NCBI GenBank assembly: GCA_946481465.1
Contig: CAMLOC010000281.1
Coordinates: 1 to 5,621 of the forward strand
DNA: 5,621 bases
Source of the DNA: an uncultured Shinella sp.
GTDB lineage: Bacteria > Pseudomonadota > Alphaproteobacteria > Rhizobiales > Rhizobiaceae
Direction: 5' to 3'
Part shown: one piece after another, positions 1 through 5,621 of the stretch
Numbering within the stretch: the first letter of the stretch is position 1
Layout of the letters: each line of letters starts with the position of its first letter
Notes under the pieces: model-generated
What the model saw: the letters and a program-made list of their open reading frames with translations, nothing else
What the model was told of the DNA's origin: nothing
The model's database searches: none
Program-made: the position numbers and the translations under genes

Positions 1-2
1 TT

Positions 3-122
3 GTCGAGCACCACCGATCGGATGAGCGCGACGTTGGCCCAAACGCCGGCGTGCTGGGTCGAGCGAACATCCGGGTCGAGCAGGTCGAGGATCACGTGGT
101 TGACGCGGTGATTGTCGACGAC
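3..122 (-). other. Unidentified coding-like stretch at the window edge
   Basis: This stretch has no recognised gene. On the minus strand, the frame whose codons end at position 3 reads V-D-N-H-R-V-N-H-V-I-L-D-L-L-D and continues with a natural-looking mix of hydrophobic and acidic residues up to the edge. Most of its third codon positions are G or C. The frame used by the TamB-like stretch next door is also open here, but it turns into an Arg/Pro/Gln-rich string typical of out-of-frame reading in GC-rich DNA. This may therefore be the continuation of the neighbouring gene after a frameshift, or a piece of a different gene. It does not resemble the TamB repeats that precede it, and no start or stop is visible. 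No function is proposed. Confidence 0.25.
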
Positions 123-138
123 GGTGCACGACCGGACC

Positions 139-648
139 GCCGGCGGGCACGAAGTCGAGCGTCCCGGCGATGGTGCCGCCCGCCAGCGCCAGCCGACCCG
201 TGAACCCTCCCGGGTCCGAGCGGAGGTCGCCGCTGGCATGGGCGCCGCCGGCTTCGAGCTCGGCGATCGAGATCACGGTCCGCCCGCCTTTGGGCAGCAG
301 GATGCGACCGTTGCTGGTGAACGGCCCGAGCTTCGAGCCGCCGCTCGCGCGATAATCGAACCCGGCAGCGGTCGGCAGCAGCAGCAAGCGCATCGCGCGG
401 ATTCCGAGCGCCTCGTTGGGCCGCTCCAGGAACAGGTCGATGCGCGGCCGCTCGATCCGGCCGTCGAGCGTCATTCGCAGCGGGCCGTATTTCGCCTGCC
501 GTCCGGTCGCGACGATGTGAAATGTGCCGTCGCGGAAGCGTTGGCCCGACCCCGACATCCTAAGCTTGGGCGAATAAAGCTGCAGGTTGCTGAAATGGAC
601 GATCCCGTCACTGGCCTGCCCATGGTGGTGCCGGCGAGAAGTGCGCGC
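139..648 (-). pseudogene. TamB/DUF490-like fragment, probably broken
   Basis: A minus-strand frame open from 711 to 1 encodes, between about 609 and 139, roughly 157 residues of alternating short beta-strand-like segments. Examples are G-I-V-H-F-S-N-L-Q-L, the pair K-Y-G-P-L and K-L-G-P-F, R-T-V-I-S-I-A-E-L and F-T-G-R-L-A-L-A-G-G-T-I-A-G-T-L. The repeating 'x-G-P-L/F' and 'G-x-L-x-L-x-G-G-x-I-x-G' pattern resembles the beta-taco repeats of TamB/AsmA-type proteins, inner-membrane-anchored proteins that span the periplasm and help outer-membrane assembly or lipid transport. Full TamB proteins exceed 1000 residues, so this is a small internal piece. There is no start codon context, ribosome site, signal anchor or C-terminal DUF490 end. 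Upstream, fragments that would fit the same protein (A-D-L-Y-P-A-L-T-V-A-A-G, then S-V-S-A-H-F-S) lie in two other frames, which suggests frameshifts. The family assignment was made by eye and is moderately secure. Whether it is a true pseudogene, sequencing error or a chimeric read-through is undecided. Confidence 0.5.
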
Positions 649-818
649 TGACAGACCCGGCAACCGGCCGCGACGGTGAGTGCCGGATAGAGATCGGCGC
701 TCCGGCGATGCTTATGGACGTGAATGAAGGGAGCCGTTTGAAACGTGTCCTCCCGATCGCGTCGCCACACCATGCAAGGCAATGCGCCGTCCCGTCATCA
801 CAGGCAAGCACGGGTCCC
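649..818. other. Junction region without a clear gene
   Basis: This stretch lies between the stop of the last dehydrogenase and the TamB-like fragment. All three minus-strand frames read plausibly for only short distances: one contains A-D-L-Y-P-A-L-T-V-A-A-G near 665-700, and another S-V-S-A-H-F-S near 630-655. The frame of the TamB-like stretch meets a stop at 712-714. I see no T-rich terminator hairpin after the dehydrogenase stop, and no convincing promoter or ribosome site. The change from a rhizobial-looking operon to the TamB-like DNA must fall here if the window is a composite. Confidence 0.35.
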
Positions 819-1844
819 CTATCGTGCGATCGGCTGGGGAGCGCCGACGGCGGCGGCCCGATAGGCGGCATCGATCATCGCGAAGGCCCGGCGGCCGTCC
901 TCCAGGGTGACGGGCATCGGCCCACCGCGCTTCAACGCATCGACGAAGGCCCAGGCGACATGTTCGTGGAACACCCCCGTCTTGAACGAGGGTACGACCG
1001 GCAGGGCAGACCAGCCCTCCTCCCCGCCGCGCCGGAAGACACGCAGGAAATCCGCCTCGCGCGTCGGGCGCGAGGCGATGTCCACGCCCGACAGCAGGAT
1101 CGAGCCCTCCGTGCCGTAGATCTCGATCGACGTATCGGCCGCGGCGAAACACCAGCTCGTCGTCACCTCGGCGATCATGCCGCCGGCATAGCGGAAGGTG
1201 GCGACCGCCGTGTCCTCCACCGGCAGGCCCAGCGTGGAGGAAAGCGTGGCATAGGCTGTTTCCGGCTCACCGAACATCCAGCGCAGGAAATCGGCCGCGT
1301 GCACGCCCTCGTCGAGCAGCGTGCCGCCCCCCGAGCGCGCGGGATCGACGAACCAGGCCGAGTGGAACGCCTCCGTCAGGCCGTGGCTATGGCCGTGCCG
1401 CACGCGGCACAGCGTCACCCGGCCGAGCGCCTTTTCCTTGAGAAGGCGCTCGATCTCGTGGTTGGCGGGGTCGAAGCGTTTCGGGAAGCTCTGCATGAAG
1501 CGGATGCCGGTGCGCTCCACCACGTCGGCGATGGCGTCGCACTGGGCCCTGTCGATGCCGAGCGGCTTTTCGCAGAGCACCGGCCGGCCGGCGGCGGCCG
1601 CCGCCTCCACCAGCGCCAGGTGGTCGCTCGTCGCCGAGCAGATGGCGACCGCATGGCTTCGGCGGATGAGGCCCGAAAGATCGCAAGCCACGTCAAGGCC
1701 GTGGCGGGCGGCAAAGTCGGCGGCCGCCGTTTCGGACGCATCCCAGACACCGACGACCTGCACCTCCGGCCGCTCCAGAAAGGCGCGGGTCCAGAAATTG
1801 GCGTGGTAGTGCTCGACGCCGAGTATCGCGATCTTCAGGCGCAT
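819..1844 (-). CDS. Gfo/Idh/MocA-family oxidoreductase (second of the pair)
   Basis: This is a predicted cytoplasmic NAD(P)-dependent dehydrogenase of 341 residues, a usual length for the family. Residues 1-120 form the Rossmann domain. The opening strand K-I-A-I-L-G-V is followed by E-H-Y-H rather than the common G-x-G-x-x-G/A loop. The family's E-K-P motif is intact at 92-94. The C-terminal alpha/beta domain carries G-G-G-T-L-L-D-E-G-V-H-A-A-D (172-185), with D178, H182 and D185 at the expected active-site places, and T-E-G-S near 245-248. The ATG at 1844 was chosen because a strong AAGGGGAGAA ribosome site lies at 1851-1860. The longer open frame upstream is a shadow of the preceding gene. 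The start overlaps the stop of the upstream dehydrogenase by 10 bp, so the two are probably translationally coupled. Family members oxidise or reduce sugars, inositols and related polyols. The actual substrate is not known. Confidence 0.85.
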   Translation of the reverse strand: MRLKIAILGVEHYHANFWTRAFLERPEVQVVGVWDASETAAADFAARHGLDVACDLSGLIRRSHAVAICSATSDHLALVEAAAAAGRPVLCEKPLGIDRAQCDAIADVVERTGIRFMQSFPKRFDPANHEIERLLKEKALGRVTLCRVRHGHSHGLTEAFHSAWFVDPARSGGGTLLDEGVHAADFLRWMFGEPETAYATLSSTLGLPVEDTAVATFRYAGGMIAEVTTSWCFAAADTSIEIYGTEGSILLSGVDIASRPTREADFLRVFRRGGEEGWSALPVVPSFKTGVFHEHVAWAFVDALKRGGPMPVTLEDGRRAFAMIDAAYRAAAVGAPQPIAR

Positions 1845-2902
1845 CCGGCCTTCTCCCCTTCCCCGCCGACCGGCATTCGCGTGCCCGCCCGCGCTGCTGC
1901 GTAAAGCGTTTCCGCCACCTCGACCGAGCGCAGCCCGGCGGCGGCCGTGTCGTCGGCCGGCGCCTCGCCGCGTACGATGGACAGCCAGTGGCGATGATGG
2001 GCCGCGCCGAGCGGTTCCTCCGGCAGTTCGGGCGCCACCCAGCCCGCCGCGCCGGTGACGGAAGGCGCATGGATCGCCGCCGCGCCGCGCTCCGTGCGCA
2101 GCCAGACCGTGCCGCGCTCCGCATAGACTTCCAGACGAAATCGGTCGCATCCGGCAAGCTCGGTATAGCTCATCTCGTGGCTCACCCGCGCGCCGCCGGA
2201 CAGCCGATAGGTGGCGAGCACATTGTCCTCGAGTTCCGTCCGCACGACCCGCCCGTCGGCAAGCCGGCGCTCGGGCTTCGCCGTCATCATGTCGGCGGCG
2301 ACGGTTTCGACAGGGCCGAGGAGGTGCTGGACGAGATCGATGCCGTGCACGCCGAGCTGCATGACGACGCCGCCGGAGACGTTGCCGGGCTTGAAGAACC
2401 AGTCGTTCCAGTCCGCCCCCGGCGTGGCGTTGCGCAGGCGCACCGAATGGACCGTGCCGAGCGTGCCGGCCTTAATCTCGTCGCGCAGCCAGCGCACCTC
2501 CGGGAAATAGCGGTGCATGAAGCTCACGGTGAGGCGCCGCCCCGCCCGTTCATCGGCGGCGAGGATGGCGCGGCACTGGGCGCTGTCCAGCGCCATCGGC
2601 TTTTGCAGAAGCACCGACTTTCCGGCTTCCAGCGCGTCGATGGCGATGCGCTCATGCGTGTCGTCGGGCGTCGCGATCACCACGGCATCGATGGCGCTGT
2701 CGTCGAGGACGCGGCGATAATCCGTCTCCGCTTGGCCGATGCCGAGCGCTTCTGCCCGCGCCCGTGTCGCCTCCGCCCGCCTCCCGACGAGGGCGGCGAC
2801 ATTTGCCCCGCCGGCGGCGCGAAGGCCGTTGATGTGGTAATCGGCAATGAAGCCGGCACCGACGACGGCAACGGCGATCCGGTCGGCAGGCGAACGGGAC
2901 AT
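1835..2902 (-). CDS. Gfo/Idh/MocA-family oxidoreductase (first of the pair)
   Basis: This predicted cytoplasmic NAD(P)-dependent dehydrogenase has 355 residues. It begins M-S-R-S-P-A-D and has a clear dinucleotide-binding loop G-A-G-F-I-A at 15-20. A-T-P-D-D-T-H (77-83) is the usual strand-end motif. At 99-103 the sequence is L-Q-K-P-M, so the conserved Glu of the family's E-K-P is replaced by Gln100 while Lys101 and Pro102 remain. The second-domain signature is G-G-V-V-M-Q-L-G-V-H-G-I-D-L (177-190), with Gln182 where many members have Asp. H186, D189 and H193 are present. The ATG at 2902 was chosen because homology-like sequence begins there. The open frame runs on to 3076, but that extension crosses a palindromic repeat and has no family-like content. 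The ribosome site is weak. The gene overlaps the next dehydrogenase by 10 bp. Substrate unknown; the pairing suggests consecutive steps or a joint complex. Confidence 0.85.
   Translation of the reverse strand: MSRSPADRIAVAVVGAGFIADYHINGLRAAGGANVAALVGRRAEATRARAEALGIGQAETDYRRVLDDSAIDAVVIATPDDTHERIAIDALEAGKSVLLQKPMALDSAQCRAILAADERAGRRLTVSFMHRYFPEVRWLRDEIKAGTLGTVHSVRLRNATPGADWNDWFFKPGNVSGGVVMQLGVHGIDLVQHLLGPVETVAADMMTAKPERRLADGRVVRTELEDNVLATYRLSGGARVSHEMSYTELAGCDRFRLEVYAERGTVWLRTERGAAAIHAPSVTGAAGWVAPELPEEPLGAAHHRHWLSIVRGEAPADDTAAAGLRSVEVAETLYAAARAGTRMPVGGEGEKAGCA
1851..1860 (-). promoter_or_regulatory. Ribosome binding site of the second dehydrogenase
   Basis: The minus strand reads AAGGGGAGAA here, with its GGAG core about 8 bases before the ATG at 1844. 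It lies inside the last codons of the upstream dehydrogenase gene, and it decides the start against the much longer open frame reaching 2150. Confidence 0.7.
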
Positions 2903-2924
2903 GGCGATCAATCCGCTTGAATGG

Positions 2925-3031
2925 CTAGAGCATTTCCAGCCGAAGCGAGATCGCTTCGGTGTCGGATAATGCGGTAAAAACAAGAATCTAGAACGTTTCC
3001 AGTGAACCGGAGTTTGCCGGAAACGCTCCAG
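2925..3031. repeat. Mosaic palindromic intergenic element
   Basis: This is a composite of short repeated blocks. CTAGAGCATTTCC (2925-2937) recurs directly as CTAGAACGTTTCC (2988-3000), matching at 11 of 13 positions. It also recurs inverted as GGAAACGCTCCAG (3019-3031), again 11 of 13. Between the direct copies lies a perfect 8-bp hairpin, CCGAAGCG-AGAT-CGCTTCGG (2940-2959). The A-rich block GGTAAAAACAAGAATCTAGA follows at about 2973-2992. From memory, elements with this 'TAGAGC.TTTCC ... GGTAAAAACAA' organisation are scattered between genes in Rhizobiales genomes. That recollection was not checked by search. It fills nearly all of the gap between the transporter and dehydrogenase genes and may end or stabilise transcripts. 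Confidence 0.65.
2974..3028 (-). terminator. Possible terminator after the binding-protein gene
   Basis: On the minus strand, 36 bases after the binding-protein stop, GAGCGTTTCC (3028-3019) can pair with GGAAACGTTC (3000-2991). This gives a 10-bp stem with one G-T wobble and an 18-base loop. The stem is followed by the T-rich tract CTAGATTCTTGTTTTT, where the run of five T comes about 12 bases after the stem rather than directly, so it is not a textbook intrinsic terminator. It may partly terminate the transporter transcript or protect its 3' end, lowering dehydrogenase expression. It is part of the repeat element. Confidence 0.4.
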
Positions 3032-3063
3032 GGACGCCCGCCCGCGGCAGGCGCCCGGTTTCT

Positions 3064-4107
3064 TCAGGGGGTCCACTGGCCCTCGACCGACACGGCAGCG
3101 GCATTCACCGCCTTCAGCGGGGCGGTATAGGTATAGGTCAGCACGTCCTTCGCCTCGCCCGGAATGCGGTTCGTCGCCTTCAGGTAATCGACGATCGCGG
3201 CCATGTCCTCGACATAGGACTGGTCGACATCCGGCGTGAAGGCATAGTCGCCGAGGAGCGCGGCATTCATCTCCACCGGTTGCTTCTGGAAGTCGGAGAA
3301 GATCTTCAACACCTCGTCCTTGTTGGCGGGGTCGGCCACATAGGCCTGCGCCCTGGCAAGCACCTTCACCAGCGCCTCCGTCGCGACGGGATGGGCGCGC
3401 ACCCAGTCCTGCGAGGCCACCCAGACCGTGCGGTTGTTGGAGACGGCGACATCCTCGCCGTTGTTCTTGGCGAAGAAGCTCTTCGTGCCGGTATGCACGA
3501 TCTTCGCCCCCTGTTCCTGCACGGCGCGATAGGGGAAGGGCTCCCAGAAGACGATGCCCTGGATCTCGTTGTTGGCCATGGCGGCCATCGCCTCCGGTGG
3601 CGCAAGATTCACCGTCTGGAGCTTCGTCTCGTCGAGGCCGTAGTGTTTTGCGACATTGGCGAGCAGCGCGCCGGAGGTGGAGGAGACCATGAGGCCGAGC
3701 TTCACCTTGGCCAGGTCTTCCGGATTCTCGACGCCGGCATCCTTGCGCACCGCGATCTTCTCCAGCCCGTGGCTGACGGCATTCGTGCCGAGGATCACCA
3801 CCGGCACGCCGTTATGCGCCATCGAGACCGGCGGCAGGTTGCCGGGCGTCCAGAGCTGGATTTCGTCGGCAAGAAGCGCCTCGCCGGCGAGATTGCCGGA
3901 GGCGAAGGTCTTGAACTCGACATTCTTGAAGCCGGCCTCGTCGAACCAGCCCTTCTCCTTGGCGACGATGTGGACGAGGAACGGCAGGTCCGGGCCGATG
4001 CTGATGGACAGCGTATCGGTTTCCACGTCCGCGGCAGTGGACGGCCCCGCCGCAAGGAGCATGGCGGCCATGGCGGCGGATATCAGGGATTTCAAGGCGA
4101 TGCGCAT
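3064..4107 (-). CDS. ABC transporter substrate-binding protein (NMT1/SsuA/TauA-like)
   Basis: This 347-residue periplasmic binding protein captures the solute for the two permeases encoded just upstream. A Sec signal peptide is evident: basic M-R-I-A-L-K, a hydrophobic core at about 8-20, and a likely cleavage near A26 (S-T-A-A before D-V-E). The mature part follows the family plan: I-G-P-D-L-P-F near 37-43, V-A-K-E-K-G-W-F-D-E-A-G-F (48-60, the typical 'KGxFxxxGx' helix), E-D-L-A-K-V-K-L-G near 130-138 and F-W-E-P-F at 187-191. Length fits nitrate/sulfonate/taurine-type binding proteins. The start at 4107 is supported by AGAGGGAGAA at 4112-4121. It lies 23 bp after the permease stop, as the likely third gene of the transcript, and is followed by a terminator-like palindrome. 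Family members bind nitrate, sulfonates, thiamine precursors, riboflavin or aromatic acids. The ligand cannot be read from the sequence, and the neighbouring dehydrogenases do not fit nitrate or simple sulfonate use. Confidence 0.9.
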   Translation of the reverse strand: MRIALKSLISAAMAAMLLAAGPSTAADVETDTLSISIGPDLPFLVHIVAKEKGWFDEAGFKNVEFKTFASGNLAGEALLADEIQLWTPGNLPPVSMAHNGVPVVILGTNAVSHGLEKIAVRKDAGVENPEDLAKVKLGLMVSSTSGALLANVAKHYGLDETKLQTVNLAPPEAMAAMANNEIQGIVFWEPFPYRAVQEQGAKIVHTGTKSFFAKNNGEDVAVSNNRTVWVASQDWVRAHPVATEALVKVLARAQAYVADPANKDEVLKIFSDFQKQPVEMNAALLGDYAFTPDVDQSYVEDMAAIVDYLKATNRIPGEAKDVLTYTYTAPLKAVNAAAVSVEGQWTP

Positions 4108-4111
4108 GTGG

Positions 4112-4121
4112 TTCTCCCTCT
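4112..4121 (-). promoter_or_regulatory. Ribosome binding site of the binding-protein gene
   Basis: The minus strand reads AGAGGGAGAA, ending four bases before the ATG at 4107. It is the strongest ribosome site within the transporter part of the window. This suits a binding protein needed in excess over its membrane partners. Confidence 0.7.
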
Positions 4122-4130
4122 TGTTATAGG

Positions 4131-4910
4131 TCAGGCGCCGTGCCAGCGCCCGATCCAGCGTTTGATCGCGGCGCCGATGGCCGCGTCGGTAATGAGGTTG
4201 AGCGCGCCGATGAGCAGGATGCCGACGACGATGACGCCGACGGACCCGCCGGTATTGCGCTCGTTGATGATCATGTAGCCGAGCCCCCGGTCGGCGGCGA
4301 CCAGCTCGGCGGCGACCAGCACCCCGAAGCTCAGGCCCCAGCCGATGCGCACGCCGGTCGCAAGGTCCGGCGCGGCGGCGGGAACCGCGACGCGCAGGAG
4401 CAGCGGCACGCCGCTGAGCCCAAACGTCTGCGCCGCCTTCAGCAGCATCGGATCGATGCCGCGCATGCCCTGATAGGCCGCCGTGACGACGGGAAAGAAG
4501 GCGCCGAGGAAGATGATGAAGAATTTCGACGGCTCGCCGAGGCCGAACCAGATGATCGCGAGCGGAATCCAGGCGAGCGGCGGGATCGGCCGCAGGAGTT
4601 CGATCAGCGGCCGCGCGAGAGCACCGAAACCGCGATACCAGCCGGCCGCGATACCGACCGCCGCGCCGGCCAGCGCACCCAGCAGGAAGCCGGAAAAGAC
4701 GCGCAGCAGGCTCCAGAACAGGTTGTCGGCGACGGTTTCGGCCGTCAGCCGCTCGGCCGCCGCGTGGATGGCGAGCGACGGGCTCGGGAAGACCGCCGGG
4801 TCGATCAGCCCGGTGCGGGCGCAGATTTCCCAGGCAGCGACGGCGAGGATCGCACCGGCAAGGCCGAGGGTAAGGTCGCTGGCGATGGAAAGGCGGGATG
4901 GCGACTTCAT
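4131..4910 (-). CDS. ABC transporter permease (SsuC/TauC-like), downstream copy
   Basis: This is an inner-membrane permease subunit of 259 residues, the normal size for the NitT/TauT/SsuC family. Hydrophobic segments at about 12-30, 67-90, 109-124, 128-146, 186-206 and 224-245 suggest six membrane spans. The cytoplasmic EAA loop that contacts the ATPase is clear at about 157-186: L-K-A-A-Q-T-F-G-L-S-G, then the V-P-A-A-A-P element. P-S-P (42-46 region) and R-P-I-P-P-L-A-W-I-P-L (107-117) are family hallmarks. Its ATG overlaps the TGA of the preceding permease in an ATGA arrangement, so it is probably translated by re-initiation; its own ribosome site is weak. It is not a duplicate of its neighbour: the two share the fold and EAA plan but differ through most of the sequence. 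This suggests a heterodimeric channel. Substrate unknown. Confidence 0.9.
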   Translation of the reverse strand: MKSPSRLSIASDLTLGLAGAILAVAAWEICARTGLIDPAVFPSPSLAIHAAAERLTAETVADNLFWSLLRVFSGFLLGALAGAAVGIAAGWYRGFGALARPLIELLRPIPPLAWIPLAIIWFGLGEPSKFFIIFLGAFFPVVTAAYQGMRGIDPMLLKAAQTFGLSGVPLLLRVAVPAAAPDLATGVRIGWGLSFGVLVAAELVAADRGLGYMIINERNTGGSVGVIVVGILLIGALNLITDAAIGAAIKRWIGRWHGA

Positions 4911-5621
4911 CGACGCACCCGTTCCAGATCGCCGGCCCAGGGCAGCAGGGCCCGTTCCAGCATCGTCAGGCCGGCGGAGATGGCAAAGCCGATGAGGCCG
5001 ATGACCAGCATGCCGATGATGGTGATCTCGCTGCGATAGAAGGTGCGCGCCTCCATGATGAGCGCGCCAAGCCCCTCTATCGTGCCGATCATCTCGGCCC
5101 CGACGATGACCATGAAGCCGACGCCGAGCGCCATGCGCGCGCCGGCGAAGATGCGCGGCAGGGCGGCGGGCAGCACGACGCTGCGATAAAGCTCCAGCCC
5201 GTTCACGCCGAAGGTGCGCGCGGCCCTGAGAAGCATCGGATCGACATAGCGCACGCCGGCGATCACATTGGACAGCATGACCCAGAAGCAGCCGTAGCCG
5301 ATGAGGAAGACCTTGGTCAGTTCGCCCGCGCCGAACCAGACGATGACGAGCGGCAGGAGGCTGAGCGTGGCGACCGAGCGACAGAAGACGATGAGCGGCG
5401 CCGTCAGCTTGTCCACCACCGGCAGGGCGCCGATGACGAGGCCGAGCGGGATCGCCAGCGCCAGCGCCGCGCCGTAGCCCTGGAGGACGCGCAGGATGGT
5501 GGTCAGCGCATGCGACCAGATCGAGACGCCCGTTGGAAAGCCCGTCGTCGACAATTCGACGAAACCCCGGGCGATGCGGCTGACCGGCGGGAACTGGTAG
5601 GGCTTGAGGAAGCCGTAGCGC
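4907..5621 (-). CDS. ABC transporter permease (SsuC/TauC-like), upstream copy, 5'-truncated
   Basis: This inner-membrane permease partner is cut by the window edge. The frame stays open from 4907 to 5620, giving 237 visible residues that begin R-Y-G-F-L-K-P-Y-Q-F-P-P-V. The P-P-V stretch matches the 'lPSP' region that normally lies 40 or so residues into this family, so perhaps 30-40 residues are missing. A TTG at 5554 is only an internal codon; starting there would remove the conserved segment before the first visible helix. Several hydrophobic spans follow. The EAA loop L-R-A-A-R-T-F-G-V-N-G with V-L-P-A-A-L-P-R-I-F-A-G sits at about 140-165 of the visible part. The stop overlaps the next permease start by 4 bp. 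The ATPase subunit has not appeared and would be expected upstream, outside the window. Confidence 0.88.
   Translation of the reverse strand, partial: RYGFLKPYQFPPVSRIARGFVELSTTGFPTGVSIWSHALTTILRVLQGYGAALALAIPLGLVIGALPVVDKLTAPLIVFCRSVATLSLLPLVIVWFGAGELTKVFLIGYGCFWVMLSNVIAGVRYVDPMLLRAARTFGVNGLELYRSVVLPAALPRIFAGARMALGVGFMVIVGAEMIGTIEGLGALIMEARTFYRSEITIIGMLVIGLIGFAISAGLTMLERALLPWAGDLERVRR

Noticed and set aside
111..124. 14-base sequence ATTGTCGACGACGG that recurs inverted at 5542-5555
   Set aside because: It is short, GC-biased and built around a GTCGAC palindrome, so chance is a fair explanation. One copy lies in ordinary permease coding sequence. It coincides with the frame break near 120, so it is recorded, but there is no support for a mobile-element boundary.
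112..651. Plus-strand open frame of 179 codons at the left end
   Set aside because: Its translation is low-complexity and Arg/Pro-rich, while the minus strand here shows beta-repeat protein sequence with better third-position GC.
708..1904. Plus-strand open frame of 398 codons, antisense to the second dehydrogenase
   Set aside because: Its translation is rich in Arg, His, Ala and Gly with no recognisable fold, and the opposite strand carries clear family motifs. It is a GC-driven shadow.
1988..2920. Plus-strand open frame of 310 codons, antisense to the first dehydrogenase
   Set aside because: Same composition-driven pattern, with no ribosome site or domain; the minus strand is unambiguous.
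2903..3076. N-terminal extension of the first dehydrogenase to an ATG at 3076
   Set aside because: The extension overlaps the end of the binding-protein gene, runs through the palindromic repeat, and encodes no family-like residues. The Rossmann domain begins normally just after the ATG at 2902.
3280..5039. Two long overlapping plus-strand open frames (3280-4278 and 4140-5039)
   Set aside because: They lie opposite the binding protein and permease, have Arg/Asp/Gly-rich shadow composition, and overlap each other.
4907..5554. TTG at 5554 as the start of the upstream permease
   Set aside because: The same frame continues to the window edge with conserved permease-like sequence, so the TTG is internal and the gene is simply truncated by the window.

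Overview
The window is GC-rich DNA, and most of it (about 819-5621) reads as an alphaproteobacterial, probably Rhizobiaceae-like, catabolic locus. All genes I can support lie on the minus strand. The taxonomic guess rests on codon choice with G or C at third positions, on the protein families, and on a palindromic intergenic element at about 2925-3031 of a kind I associate with rhizobial genomes. It was made by eye, without any search.

Layout, in the direction of transcription (high to low coordinates): a 5'-truncated ABC permease (4907 to the window edge) overlaps a second ABC permease (4131-4910) by 4 bp. A 23-bp gap leads to a periplasmic substrate-binding protein of the NMT1/SsuA/TauA type (3064-4107). 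A mosaic palindromic element (2925-3031), which includes a terminator-like stem, separates this transporter module from two tandem Gfo/Idh/MocA-family dehydrogenases (1835-2902 and 819-1844) that overlap by 10 bp. The ATP-binding subunit is not in the window and would be expected upstream, beyond 5621. The simplest reading is an uptake-and-oxidation cassette: a small solute is captured in the periplasm, imported through a heteromeric permease pair, and acted on by one or two NAD(P)-dependent dehydrogenases. The substrate cannot be named from sequence.

The left end (1-818) is different. A minus-strand frame open from 711 to 1 holds a stretch (about 139-609) that resembles the beta-rich repeats of a TamB/DUF490-type envelope protein, in a style I associate with sphingomonads. 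It has no start, no normal N-terminus, and apparent frame breaks near 610-650 and near 120-140. Below about 120 another frame looks more protein-like, but I cannot identify it. This end could be a decayed gene, an error-rich segment, or a chimeric join to DNA from another organism.

No rRNA, tRNA, CRISPR array, transposase or attachment site was seen. The long plus-strand open frames opposite the genes are high-GC antisense shadows and were left out.
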